Origin: Natrialba swarupiae
GTDB lineage: Archaea > Halobacteriota > Halobacteria > Halobacteriales > Natrialbaceae
Assembly (NCBI RefSeq): GCF_008245225.1
Contig: NZ_VTAW01000005.1
Location: 98,511 to 162,510, forward strand
Direction of reading: 5' to 3'
Length of the DNA stretch: 64,000 bases
Both the position numbers and the translations under genes were made by a program. A model generated the notes under the pieces. That model was not told the DNA's origin. It ran no database searches and saw only the letters and a list, made by a program, of their open reading frames with translations. Position 1 is the stretch's first letter, and every line of letters starts with the position of its first letter. Shown in pieces: positions 26,210 through 34,685 of this stretch.

Positions 26210-27285
26210 GCGACGCCGCGGTTCTCTTCACCGGTTTCCCGGGCTTTCTCGGCTCCGCGCTGCTCGAGCGAATCCTCGCCCGCGGCGACGGGCCGGTCGC
26301 CTGTCTGGTCCAGTCGCAGTACCTCGAGACAGCACGCCGGCGAGCGCGGGAGCTCACCGACGGAATCGACGGAGTCGACGACGACGAGATTCGGCTCTAC
26401 GAGGGTGACATTACCGAACCCGACCTCGGACTGGGTGACGAGTCGTTCACGGCGGTTCGCGAGGTCTACCACCTCGCGGCCGTCTACGACCTCGCCGTCG
26501 ACCGCGACTTGGCGGAGGCAGTCAACGTCCGGGGCACCGAACACGTCCTCGAGTTCGCCGCCGAGCGCGACGTGGATCGGTTCCACTACGTCAGCACCTG
26601 CTACGTCAGCGGCCGGTACGACGGCGTGTTCACCGAAGACCACCTCGAGGAGGGCCAGCCGTTCAACAACCACTACGAGGAAACCAAGTACCGCGCGGAG
26701 GTCGCGGTCCAGGACCGGATGGACGCCGGCCTGCCCGCAACGATCTACCGGCCCGCGATCGTCGTCGGCGACAGCCGGACTGGCGAGACCGACAAGTACG
26801 ACGGCCCCTACTACCTGCTCCGACTCTTGCTGGCCCAACCCGAGTGGCTCTCGGTGACGGTTACGCTGCCGGAGTCGAGCAACGCCGAACTCAACGTCGT
26901 TCCCAGGGACTACGTCGTCGACGCGATCGCCACCCTCAGCGCCCGCGAGGAGACCGTCGGCGAGGTCTACCAGCTCTGCGATCCCGCGCCGCTTTCCGTC
27001 CCGCGGTTCGTCGACGTTCTCGCCGAGGCGGCCGGTCACCGAACCGTCACGCTGCCGACGACGAAACCGATCGCACGAACGGTCTCGAGTCGGCTCTCGT
27101 CGTCGCTGCCCCTCGAGCCCGCGACCCTCGACTACCTCGACCATCCGACGCGGTACGCCTGTCCGAAGACGCGACAGGCACTCGAGGGGAGCGGACTCGA
27201 GGTGCCCCCGCTCGAGTCCTACGTCGATCGACTCCTCGCGTACGTACTCGAGAATCCCGCCGTCGGCGACGAGCCGATGGTCTAG
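26206..27285 (+). CDS. SDR-family reductase (fatty-acyl-CoA-reductase/NAD_binding_4 type)
   Basis: 359 residues from a GTG overlapping the upstream stop (GTGA). Extended SDR: dinucleotide motif TGFPGFLG (9-16), YHLAAVYDL, and catalytic Y157-x3-K161 (HYEETKYRAE). The segment order resembles the Rossmann part of fatty acyl-CoA reductases and myxobacterial thioester reductases rather than sugar epimerases. Coupling to an aldehyde dehydrogenase suggests an acyl/aldehyde interconversion pair. Substrate is inference. A GTG at 26197 would also be in frame, but the overlap start is better. Confidence 0.8.
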   Translation: MSDAAVLFTGFPGFLGSALLERILARGDGPVACLVQSQYLETARRRARELTDGIDGVDDDEIRLYEGDITEPDLGLGDESFTAVREVYHLAAVYDLAVDRDLAEAVNVRGTEHVLEFAAERDVDRFHYVSTCYVSGRYDGVFTEDHLEEGQPFNNHYEETKYRAEVAVQDRMDAGLPATIYRPAIVVGDSRTGETDKYDGPYYLLRLLLAQPEWLSVTVTLPESSNAELNVVPRDYVVDAIATLSAREETVGEVYQLCDPAPLSVPRFVDVLAEAAGHRTVTLPTTKPIARTVSSRLSSSLPLEPATLDYLDHPTRYACPKTRQALEGSGLEVPPLESYVDRLLAYVLENPAVGDEPMV

Positions 27286-27292
27286 TACCGAA

Positions 27293-27300
27293 TTTTTTAT
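27293..27300 (+). promoter_or_regulatory. TATA box of the CPBP protease gene
   Basis: TTTTTTAT centred 27-28 nt before the ATG at 27324, implying a leaderless transcript and a promoter separate from the upstream ALDH-SDR pair. Confidence 0.65.
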
Positions 27301-27323
27301 GCAAACATATCGATGGCTGAGGT

Positions 27324-28238
27324 ATGAGCGATCAGCCGATCGACAGGTCAACGGAAGTCGAATCCGTTGACGATCACCCTCGAGCACTCGGTAGGCTGAA
27401 ACGGACCGTCGCACGTTCACCCGTCGTTGCATTCGTCTTGTTCGCCTTCGGTTACACGTGGGCGATCGACGCGATTGCACTGCTCGCCTTCGAAGGACCC
27501 AGTGAACTTCACAGCGTACCTCGTGCCTGGGGTCCGCTCGTCGCGGGCGGTGTCGTCGTGTGGCTACTCGACGAAGACGTTCGGTCGTACGTCGGACAGG
27601 TCAAACACGTCCGTGTCGGTATCCACTGGTACGCGATCGGGGTCGCCATCCCGCTGTTGCTCACCGACAGTGAGACACTCGTTGCGCTGGCGTTCGGCGC
27701 TACCATTGGCTTCGAGCCGACAGCACCACTGGTACTGTATCTCGTGAATTTCCTCGTCGTGCTCTTTCTCGCTGGGGGACTCGAAGAGTTTGGGTGGCGT
27801 GGATTCGCTCAGCCCCGACTCCAGGAACCACACAGCGCAGTAGTCGTCGCCGTTCTCGTCGGTATCCTCTGGGCGAGTTGGCACCTCCCGCTGTTCCTCT
27901 TGTACGACCTGCCTGCGTACGACCCAGCGACGCTTCACAGCTACTATCTGACGACGATTCTCTGGGCGATCGTTCTCGCTTGGTTGTACAACAGCACAGG
28001 TGGCGGGCTGTTAGTCGTGATAATCGCACACGCAGCAGGCAATCTTCCGCCGTTTCTCGCAGTTACCGGTGAAACACCCGAACTCGTGGCGACGCTACCG
28101 ATTAGGGAACTAACCTACCTCGTGGTCGCTCTCGTGATCGTCGGCTATGCCGGACCTCGAACGCTTTCGCGTGACGGAGAACTCCCACCGGTAGCCGGCC
28201 GGAAATCGACCGACTCCGACCGTTCGAGTTCGAGTTGA
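27324..28238 (+). CDS. CPBP-family intramembrane metalloprotease
   Basis: 304 residues, about eight membrane helices. The CPBP (CAAX protease/bacteriocin-processing, Abi) signature is complete: E154-E155-x3-R159 (GGLEEFGWRG), H187 (WASWHLPLF) and H236-x3-N240 (IIAHAAGN). Such proteins cleave prenylated or other membrane substrates or serve in bacteriocin immunity; the archaeal role is unsettled. Base composition is somewhat less GC-rich and the codon choice less uniform than in neighbours, a possible sign of transfer. It stands alone with its own promoter. Confidence 0.85.
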   Translation: MSDQPIDRSTEVESVDDHPRALGRLKRTVARSPVVAFVLFAFGYTWAIDAIALLAFEGPSELHSVPRAWGPLVAGGVVVWLLDEDVRSYVGQVKHVRVGIHWYAIGVAIPLLLTDSETLVALAFGATIGFEPTAPLVLYLVNFLVVLFLAGGLEEFGWRGFAQPRLQEPHSAVVVAVLVGILWASWHLPLFLLYDLPAYDPATLHSYYLTTILWAIVLAWLYNSTGGGLLVVIIAHAAGNLPPFLAVTGETPELVATLPIRELTYLVVALVIVGYAGPRTLSRDGELPPVAGRKSTDSDRSSSS

Positions 28239-28359
28239 ATTATCTGTAGACGTCTACTGGTCAACTGATTCGATAGGTTATGCATGGAATTACCGAACTA
28301 GTCCTCCGCAGACACCTCCTGTCAGCCGGTTAAAACTTCCGCGGCATCTCGCGATAACG

Positions 28360-28367
28360 TTTTATTA
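28360..28367 (+). promoter_or_regulatory. TATA box of the O-acetylhomoserine sulfhydrylase gene
   Basis: TTTTATTA centred 27-28 nt before the ATG at 28391; leaderless start. Confidence 0.65.
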
Positions 28368-28390
28368 CCTCCCGTGAGTGGAACACGAAC

Positions 28391-29680
28391 ATGAGTGACG
28401 ATCCAGCCGATCACGAGTTCGCAACCGACAGCATCCACGCCGGACAAGAGCCCGACCCGACGACGGGCGCACGCGCCCCGCCGCTGTACCAGACGACCTC
28501 CTACGAGTTCGATGACACCGATCACGCGGCTGCTCTGTTCGGACTCGAGGAGTTCGGCAACATCTACTCGCGGATCATGAACCCGACGAACGCGATGTTA
28601 GAAGAGCGCATCGCGACCCTCGAGGGCGGGGTCGGGGCCCTCGCGACCTCGTCGGGAATGGCGGCGTTCGACCTCGCAACCTTCATCCTCGCCGACGTGG
28701 GCGACAACATCGTCTCCTCGTCGTCGCTGTACGGCGGCACCTACACCTACCTCACCCACACCGTCGCGAAACGGGGTATCGAGACCAAATTCGTCGATAC
28801 GCTCGACTACGATGCCTACGCCGAGGCCATCGACGACGACACCGCGTTCGTCCACCTCGAGACGATCGGCAACCCTGCTCTGGTGACGCCGGATATCGAG
28901 CGCGTTGCCGACATCGCTCACGACCACGACGTCCCGCTGTTCGTCGACAACACGTTCGCGACGCCGTATCTCTGTCGCCCGCTCGAGCACGGCGCGGACC
29001 TGGTCTGGAACTCGACGACCAAGTGGATCCACGGCGCTGGTTCGACCGTCGGCGGCATCCTCGTCGACGGCGGCTCGTTCCCCTGGCCCGACGGCGACTA
29101 CCCCGAGATCACCGAGCCGAACCCGGCCTATCACGGTGTCGACTTCTACGAAACGTTCGGCGACATGGCCTTCTCCGTCGTCGCCCGAACCCGCGGGCTG
29201 CGTGATCTGGGCAACCAGCAGTCGCCGTTCGACGCCTGGGTCACCCTCCAGAAACTCGAGTCACTGCCGCTGCGAATGGAGAAACACTGCGAGAACGCGA
29301 TGGCCGTCGCGGAGTACCTCGAGGACCACGACGAGGTCGCCTGGGTCAACTACCCCGGCCTCGAGAGCCACGAGACCCACGAGGAAGCAAGCGAGTACCT
29401 CGAGGGCGGCTACGGCGGCATGATTACGTTCGGCCTCGAGGGCGGCTACGACGCCGCCGAGACGGTCTGTAACGAGGTCGAACTGTTCAGTCTGCTGGCA
29501 AACGTCGGCGACGCGAAGTCGCTGATCATCCATCCCGCGAGTACGACCCACCAGCAGCTCACCGAGGAGGAGAAACTGGCGAGTGGAACCACCGACGACC
29601 TCGTTCGCATCTCCATCGGCATCGAGGACGTCGACGACGTGATCGCCGACCTCGAGCAGGCGATCGACGCTGCCAACTGA
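28391..29680 (+). CDS. metY: O-acetylhomoserine aminocarboxypropyltransferase (sulfhydrylase)
   Basis: 429 residues. PLP enzyme making homocysteine from O-acetylhomoserine and sulfide. Cys/Met-metabolism family motifs: ATSSGMAAF, the PLP-lysine K211 in [12 protein letters not shown], and the C-terminal [21 protein letters not shown], which is characteristic of sulfhydrylases of this length (about 430 residues) as against the shorter gamma-synthases. The usual metX partner is not adjacent: the next gene is DUF7522. Confidence 0.9.
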   Translation: MSDDPADHEFATDSIHAGQEPDPTTGARAPPLYQTTSYEFDDTDHAAALFGLEEFGNIYSRIMNPTNAMLEERIATLEGGVGALATSSGMAAFDLATFILADVGDNIVSSSSLYGGTYTYLTHTVAKRGIETKFVDTLDYDAYAEAIDDDTAFVHLETIGNPALVTPDIERVADIAHDHDVPLFVDNTFATPYLCRPLEHGADLVWNSTTKWIHGAGSTVGGILVDGGSFPWPDGDYPEITEPNPAYHGVDFYETFGDMAFSVVARTRGLRDLGNQQSPFDAWVTLQKLESLPLRMEKHCENAMAVAEYLEDHDEVAWVNYPGLESHETHEEASEYLEGGYGGMITFGLEGGYDAAETVCNEVELFSLLANVGDAKSLIIHPASTTHQQLTEEEKLASGTTDDLVRISIGIEDVDDVIADLEQAIDAAN

Positions 29681-29778
29681 GGCGGATTGCTGGCCCGACA
29701 CCCCGGTGTCGTCCCCTCGTTCTCACACACCTGACATCTGCCCCCGGCGTTAAGGTCCCGGGGTTCGACCACTTCGAT

Positions 29779-30168
29779 ATGGCCACTGGGCTACTCACGT
29801 CAGCGGCAGCGGAGCAGATCGTCACGACCTGTCGGACGGCTATCGGCGACAGCCTCCGGTCGGTCACCTACTTCACTCGAGACGACTACGAGCAGGTCTA
29901 TCTCCGGGAGGACCTAGAGCGCGATGCTGATCTCTCGACGTTTATCGGCCACGAGTGGCGCGGGTTCAAAACGGCCCAGACCGCCTACGAGGGCTCGGAA
30001 CTCGGTGACTACAACTACACGATCCGCGTCTTCGACAACGGCTTTCTGATCCGGGTCACCTCCGAGAGCGACGGCGTCTTCGTCACGACCGACGGCCTCA
30101 CCGTCAAGGACTTCGAGGAGGTCGCGACGGCGATCAGTTCGTTCCTCGAGAGCCGAGAGGTTTCGTAA
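29779..30168 (+). CDS. DUF7522-family protein
   Basis: 129 residues. Pattern LRSVTYFTRDDYEQVYLREDLERDADLSTFIGHEWRGF and YTIRVFDNGFLIRV..DGVFVTTDGLTVKDFEEVATAI. I recall this as a haloarchaeal DUF (7522) with a roadblock/profilin-like look; function unknown. It stands alone, about 100 nt after metY. Confidence 0.7.
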   Translation: MATGLLTSAAAEQIVTTCRTAIGDSLRSVTYFTRDDYEQVYLREDLERDADLSTFIGHEWRGFKTAQTAYEGSELGDYNYTIRVFDNGFLIRVTSESDGVFVTTDGLTVKDFEEVATAISSFLESREVS

Positions 30169-30691
30169 CGACGCGGTTCTCCTGCCGGCGTAGTCGGGAT
30201 ACTTCGCGCGGGGTTTGCACTTCGGTTCGCCCAGTTCCGACTCATAGCGATCGGTATCAGTTCCGGTCCGGGTTCTGTCCGGTGTAGGACGTTCCACGTT
30301 GTGAACCCGACTGCGAATCTCGGAGATCGTGGTCGGCGTCAGGCAGAACGGGATCCTCACGGGATGGTATGGAAAGATGTCGCCCGCCGTCGCTTTTCGC
30401 GTCGCCATCTCGACTCGAGACGTCCCCGATCGGAAGGCCGGAACCGAGTTCGTCGTCGGTTCCGAGGAGGCGTGCGAAGCGGCGACGTTCGGCGGCGTAT
30501 CTATCGATGGACATGCCGACGGAAAACGTCGATATCTGTTGTAGTTATACGGGGCGTTTTCAGTGGAAACGAGTCACTGATCGTCGAAACGATCCGAAAT
30601 GGAACCGTACTCGCCGTCCCCTCGGCCGATTCCCTTCTCGAGTCGGCACGCAACGCAACATCCTTTTTCGTCACGACCGTTTGGACGGATG
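30169..30691. other. Gene-poor spacer upstream of DUF5813
   Basis: 523 nt. Several short frames on both strands cover it, the best being 30329-30544 (+, 71 residues), but none shows a family motif, a promoter or acidic composition convincing enough to call. It could be a decayed gene. Confidence 0.5.
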
Positions 30692-31237
30692 ATGACATCC
30701 CTTCCGACGCCCGTCGAACGCGCACTCACGGACCACGACGCGTTCGCACCGTCCGACGACGGCTACGAACTCGAGACGACCGTCTTCGACGCTCACGTAA
30801 CCGCCACGGCGACTGATGACGAACGCGACGCCCGTTTTTCCGTCGTCGTCACCTTCCCCACGCTCGACGCCGCCGTCGCGAACGAAACCGTCGCGCCCGT
30901 CGTCGAAGAGGGCTGGTTCGACCCCCTCGAGCGACGACTCGCCGACGCTTTCACCGTCGCCCACACGAGTGACCACGAGGATCCGATCGTCGAACGCGAC
31001 GGCGACGACGTTCGCGTGACCCTCGAGTATACCTCGTGGAACGCCCGCGAAGGCGTCGAAGACGCCAAGGCGCTCGTCGAATACGTCGAGGGAACGTTCG
31101 CCCAGGGGATCATCCCCGGCTACGAGTACCGGGGCGCGGCGGCGACGTTGCTCGAGAGCGCCCAGAGCCGCGGCCAGCAAGCGGCCGAAGGGAGCCCCGA
31201 GAACGGCAACGGCGGCAGCGGCGGGATGCCGATGTAG
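30692..31237 (+). CDS. DUF5813-family protein
   Basis: 181 residues. The core LETTVFDAHVTATATDDERDARFSVVVTFPTLDAAV, then VTLEYTSWNAREGVEDAKALVEYVEGTFAQGIIPGYEY matches the haloarchaeal DUF5813 family as I recall it. The tail is Gly/Asn-rich and ends GGSGGMPM. Of two adjacent ATGs (30689, 30692) the second fits the CCTTTTTC box about 27 nt upstream. Function unknown. It converges on the RAM-domain gene across repeat A2. Confidence 0.75.
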   Translation: MTSLPTPVERALTDHDAFAPSDDGYELETTVFDAHVTATATDDERDARFSVVVTFPTLDAAVANETVAPVVEEGWFDPLERRLADAFTVAHTSDHEDPIVERDGDDVRVTLEYTSWNAREGVEDAKALVEYVEGTFAQGIIPGYEYRGAAATLLESAQSRGQQAAEGSPENGNGGSGGMPM

Positions 31238-31264
31238 CTCGTCGGACGAATTACGAGAACGGAG

Positions 31265-31536
31265 TTTCTGGCCGGGAGTGCGCCGCTCGCAGTGCTCGCG
31301 ACGCACGACTCTACGGAAGAGCACGCTCTTTCGAGCTGTGAGGGACCCGGCCCCTCGAGCAGTCGGCGCAACGCGCCGACGACCGATGTGAGGACTGGAA
31401 GGAACGAACGGAGAGAGGAGTGCTTTTCATCGAAGCTAAGCGGAATCTTCGATTCCGCGAGGTCTGAGAGAGCTTGCTCTCTCGAGATTTTACCGAGGGT
31501 GCGCCTTCGGCGCACCTACAGAGTAAAAGTTCGTTC
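31265..31536 (+). repeat. Hairpin-rich intergenic element, copy A2
   Basis: Second copy of the element at 9243-9515, again filling a convergent gap and ending at the stop of the minus-strand gene. Stems: GTCGGCG-CAACG-CGCCGAC (31362-31380), CGGAATC-TTC-GATTCCG (31441-31457), GAGAGAGC-TT-GCTCTCTC, and GGTGCGCC-TTC-GGCGCACC. Compared with A1, stem bases change in pairs while loops and linkers (GGAGTGCTTTTCATCGAAGC) are kept. Confidence 0.75.
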
Positions 31537-31767
31537 TTAGTCCATCGCGATGTACGTCTGGGTGTCTTCGATGCCGTCGACTCCCTGGATCTGAGTCGCC
31601 GCGATGTCCTTTACCTCCGCGGGGGTTCCCACCCGCGCTTTCGCGATGATATCGACATCGCCGGCGACGATGTGTGCCGACTGGACGCCGTCGATCGCTT
31701 CGATATCCTCCCGTAGTCGATCCGCCTCGCCCGTGTTCGCTTTGATCATGACGAATGCTGTGACCAT
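31537..31767 (-). CDS. Stand-alone RAM (Lrp/AsnC ligand-binding) domain protein
   Basis: 76 residues consisting only of the alpha/beta RAM domain of Lrp regulators (AFVMIKANTGEADRLREDIEAIDGVQSAHIVAGDVDIIAKA), without the DNA-binding part. Such proteins bind small effectors and may modulate full-length Lrp proteins or a partner. Its ATG overlaps the trkA stop by 1 nt, so it is cotranscribed with trkA. A paralogue sits divergently on the other side of trkA. Confidence 0.88.
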   Translation of the reverse strand: MVTAFVMIKANTGEADRLREDIEAIDGVQSAHIVAGDVDIIAKARVGTPAEVKDIAATQIQGVDGIEDTQTYIAMD

Positions 31768-32468
31768 CAGTTGACACCTCCGGTTCCCGCGTTGACCGTT
31801 GCACGCTCCGGACTCTCGCCGACGAGCAGCTGTCTGACGTCGCTCAACACGTCGAAATCCGCTAGCACGACGATTCTGTCACCGTCCTCGAGCGACTCGT
31901 CGGCGGAGGGAATCTCGAGGTCGGCCTCTCGTTTGCCGAACGCGAGGATGGTCGCGTTGGCGGGGAGTTCCAGTTCGTCCATCGTGTAGCCGTTGACCGG
32001 CGCTGCGTCGCTGACGGTCACCTCGACGACCTGGAGGTTCGGCGCGACGTCAGCGACCGCGCGAATCGTCCCGCCGAGCAGGGCGTTTTTCGCGCCCAGA
32101 GCGCCGAGACGCTCGGGATAGATCACCTCGTCGACCTCGTCTGCGTACTTGCGGTAGATCTCCTCGCGATACCCCTCGTCGATGCGCATGACCGTCCGAC
32201 AGCCGTAGTGTTTGGCGATCATACACGCGGTGAAGTTCACGTTCAGATCGGCCGTCAGCGCACCCAACACGTCGGCGTTCGCGACACCGGCGTCCTCGAG
32301 AACCGACTCTCGAGATCCGTCTCCGTCGACGACGGGAAACTCCTGATTACGAGCACGTCTGATCTTCGCTTCGTCGCGTTCGATCAGCGTTACCTCGTGG
32401 CCTTCCTCGCGCAGGACGCGTCCCGTCCGCAGCCCAACCCGTCCAGCGCCGATAATCACGAACCGCAT
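31767..32468 (-). CDS. trkA: TrkA-type potassium uptake regulatory protein
   Basis: 233 residues. N-terminal RCK/TrkA-N domain with GAGRVG (7-12) for NAD/ATP binding (about 1-125), and a C-terminal TrkA-C domain (about 145-220, VVEVTVSDAAPVNGYTMDELELP). Gates K+ import, central to salt-in osmoadaptation. The frame opens further upstream, but ATG 32468 is the family start and AACTTATTG lies about 27 nt upstream. It forms an operon with the following RAM protein. No transporter subunit (TrkH) is present in the window. Confidence 0.88.
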   Translation of the reverse strand: MRFVIIGAGRVGLRTGRVLREEGHEVTLIERDEAKIRRARNQEFPVVDGDGSRESVLEDAGVANADVLGALTADLNVNFTACMIAKHYGCRTVMRIDEGYREEIYRKYADEVDEVIYPERLGALGAKNALLGGTIRAVADVAPNLQVVEVTVSDAAPVNGYTMDELELPANATILAFGKREADLEIPSADESLEDGDRIVVLADFDVLSDVRQLLVGESPERATVNAGTGGVN

Positions 32469-32489
32469 GGAAAGCGATACGCCGCCCCC

Positions 32490-32550
32490 CGTCAATAAGT
32501 TTGCCCCAGTGTGACACACCTGGCGACGTCTCTCGGGCAAAAGCTTTAGT
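32490..32550. promoter_or_regulatory. Divergent promoter pair between trkA and the plus-strand RAM gene
   Basis: On the minus strand, AACTTATTG is centred near 32495, about 27 nt before the trkA ATG. On the plus strand, AAGCTTTAG is centred near 32546, about 34 nt before the RAM ATG at 32580. The two starts share one 111-nt spacer. Confidence 0.55.
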
Positions 32551-32579
32551 CGTGTCAGAGAGTACCACACCAGCGACCG

Positions 32580-32810
32580 ATGGTTCACGCGTTCATCATG
32601 GTGAAGACGGCCGCCGGAAAGTCCGAGGGACTCCTCGATGCGATCAGGGAGATCGAGGCCGTCTCCACAGCCCATATCGTCGCAGGCAACTACGACATCA
32701 TCGCCGAGGTCGACGCCGACGAGATCTACGACGTTCTTCAGGCGGTCTCCTCGGGCATTCAGGGACTCGAAGGCGTGACCGACACGAAGACGTACATCGA
32801 GATGGGCTAA
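32580..32810 (+). CDS. Stand-alone RAM (Lrp/AsnC ligand-binding) domain protein
   Basis: 76 residues, paralogue of the product of 31537-31767: same length and plan (AFIMVKTAAGKSEGLLDAIREIEAVSTAHIVAGNYDIIAEV, then QGLEGVTDTKTYIEMG). No DNA-binding domain. Divergent from trkA and convergent with tmk (20 nt between stops). The symmetrical placement of two RAM proteins around trkA suggests they sense an amino acid or nucleotide linked to K+ uptake; this is inference. Confidence 0.88.
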   Translation: MVHAFIMVKTAAGKSEGLLDAIREIEAVSTAHIVAGNYDIIAEVDADEIYDVLQAVSSGIQGLEGVTDTKTYIEMG

Positions 32811-32830
32811 CGCTGCTTGCGGGCGAGTAT

Positions 32831-33445
32831 TTACTTCGTTTCGAGTGCTCCCTCGAGTGCAGTCACCACGCCCTCGAGGACGGCCTCAGGTGTGTCGTTC
32901 GCGTCTACCCGGACGAACCGATCCGGCTCGCGCTCGAGTAGTCGTTCGTAGTTCTCCTGGACGGACGCGAGATACTCGGCGCGTTCGAACTTGTTCGTCG
33001 TCCCCGCTCTCTCGGCGGCCGTCTCGGGATCGAGATCCAGGTAGATCGTCAGCTCCGGTACGATCGAGATCGGTTCGTGGACATCGACGACGTACTCGAG
33101 GGGATCTTCGAGTGCGCGCTCACCGGCGTCGTCGCTCCACGCCTCGAGCGTCGCGCCCTGGTAGGCAAAGCGAGAGTCGGAGTACCGGTCCGAGATCACG
33201 AGGTCGCCGCGCTCGAGGGCAGGTTCGACCACTCGCGAGAGGTGAGCGGCGTGGTCGGCGGTGTAGAGAAACAGCTCCGCCAGCGGGTCGGCGTCGCCGT
33301 CCGCGATCGAGCGGTAGACGGCCTCGCCGTACCAGGAGTCGTCGGTCGGCTCCCGCGTAAACGTCGCCTCGGGATACCGGTCCTGCAGGCCTTCCCACAC
33401 CGTCGTCTTCCCGCTGCCATCCAGCCCCTCGAGCGTGACGAGCAT
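32831..33445 (-). CDS. tmk: Thymidylate kinase
   Basis: 204 residues. Phosphorylates dTMP to dTDP. P-loop GLDGSGKTT (8-16), the DRY-type motif [15 protein letters not shown] and the [10 protein letters not shown] segment with the lid NKFERAEYL are complete. AGTAATGTATCC about 29 nt upstream supports the ATG at 33445. Normal length for the family. Confidence 0.93.
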   Translation of the reverse strand: MLVTLEGLDGSGKTTVWEGLQDRYPEATFTREPTDDSWYGEAVYRSIADGDADPLAELFLYTADHAAHLSRVVEPALERGDLVISDRYSDSRFAYQGATLEAWSDDAGERALEDPLEYVVDVHEPISIVPELTIYLDLDPETAAERAGTTNKFERAEYLASVQENYERLLEREPDRFVRVDANDTPEAVLEGVVTALEGALETK

Positions 33446-33559
33446 GCTGGCACCTCATCGGGCGGGATACATTACTGTGGCTATCGAAACGAACTGTCGG
33501 GCCCACCCTCCGCTGTGGAGTCGAGTACCTATTTATCGCTCGAGCATTGGATTACGTGT

Positions 33560-34447
33560 ATGAGAGTCCTCGTCGCCGGCGGCACCGGCTTCATCGGAAC
33601 GAACCTGTGTGCGGAACTGAACGACCGAGGACACGAGGTGACGGCGCTCTCCAGAAATCCGGACCGAGGAGATCTTCCGACCGAGATCGACCTCGCGATG
33701 GGCGACGTCAGCGCCTACGACTCGATCGTCGACGTGGTCGCGGAACACGACGCGGTCGTCAACCTCGTCTCGCTGTCGCCGCTCTTTCAGCCGCCTGCGG
33801 GAACGAGCCACGAGGAGGTCCACCTGCAGGGAACGGAGAATCTCGTTCGAGCGGCCGAGAGTGGCGGCGCCGATCGGTTCGTCCAGATGAGCGCACTCGA
33901 TGCGGATCCGAACGCCGACACCGAGTTCCTCCGCACGAAAGGAGAAGCCGAGGAGTACCTCAGAAACTCCGATCTCGCGTGGACCATCTTCCGCCCGTCG
34001 GTCGTCTTCGGCGAGGGCGACGAGTTCGTCGGCTTTACGAAGACGCTGACGACGCCGTACGTGACGGGACTACCTGGCGGCGGACGAACCCGGTTCCAGC
34101 CGATCTGGGTCGGCGACCTCGTCCCGATACTGGCCGACGGCCTCGAGGACGAGCATCTCGGCGAGATCTACGAGGTCGCCGGACCGCAGGTACTCACCCT
34201 GGCCGACGTGACCGAACTCGCGTACGATGCGGAGGGAACGTCCGTCACCGTACTCCCGATTCCGATGCCGTTCGCGAAGATTGGACTGGCGCTCGCGAAT
34301 CCCATCCCGTTCGTCCCGTTCGGTCCGGATCAGGCACGCTCGCTCGAGATGAACAACACCGTCGCGACCAACGACGTGACGGCCTTCGGCGTCGACGAGG
34401 CCGAGTTGACGACGCTTGGCTCGTATCTCGGAAGACCGCCTCGCTGA
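33560..34447 (+). CDS. NDUFA9-like atypical SDR NAD(P)-binding protein
   Basis: 295 residues. Rossmann motif GGTGFIG (7-13) and the order of segments (VVNLVSLSPLFQ, HLQGTENLVRAAESGGADRFVQMSAL, FRPSVVFGEGDEF, FQPIWVGDLV) match the complex I NDUFA9/atypical SDR group, which lack the classical YxxxK pair; here RTKGEAEEYL replaces it. Likely binds NAD(P)H and acts on a quinone, isoprenoid or lipid; the substrate is unknown. TATTTATC lies 26-27 nt upstream of the ATG. Confidence 0.83.
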   Translation: MRVLVAGGTGFIGTNLCAELNDRGHEVTALSRNPDRGDLPTEIDLAMGDVSAYDSIVDVVAEHDAVVNLVSLSPLFQPPAGTSHEEVHLQGTENLVRAAESGGADRFVQMSALDADPNADTEFLRTKGEAEEYLRNSDLAWTIFRPSVVFGEGDEFVGFTKTLTTPYVTGLPGGGRTRFQPIWVGDLVPILADGLEDEHLGEIYEVAGPQVLTLADVTELAYDAEGTSVTVLPIPMPFAKIGLALANPIPFVPFGPDQARSLEMNNTVATNDVTAFGVDEAELTTLGSYLGRPPR

Positions 34448-34630
34448 CACTCCGTGGCCGTCGTGGCTGCCACCGCGGTCACGACCACCCCATCCGGCCG
34501 AAACAATAGTATAAAGAGTAGTACTCGGAACAATATATTATATTTTACATATCGGAGTCGACGTCCGAAAATCGACGCAGTCTCCCGATTTCGGGTAATA
34601 TGGAATTATGCGAGAAATTCACATCATCAA

Positions 34631-34645
34631 AAGACTTATAGTCTT
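34631..34645. promoter_or_regulatory. Perfect inverted repeat overlapping the cetZ TATA region
   Basis: AAGACT-TAT-AGTCTT: 6-bp arms, 3-nt spacer. It contains the likely TATA (CTTATAG) about 48 nt upstream of the cetZ ATG, giving a leader of roughly 20 nt with a GGAG-like ribosome site. The surrounding 34500-34650 is the most A/T-rich stretch of the neighbourhood. Candidate repressor site. Confidence 0.5.
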
Positions 34646-34685
34646 AATCGCACTGTTCCAATCCAACGGAGCCCCCTGACAAACA

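Noticed and set aside
30329..30544. Possible 71-residue plus-strand protein before DUF5813
   Set aside because: No recognisable family and no promoter; composition is borderline, so it was left as a spacer.
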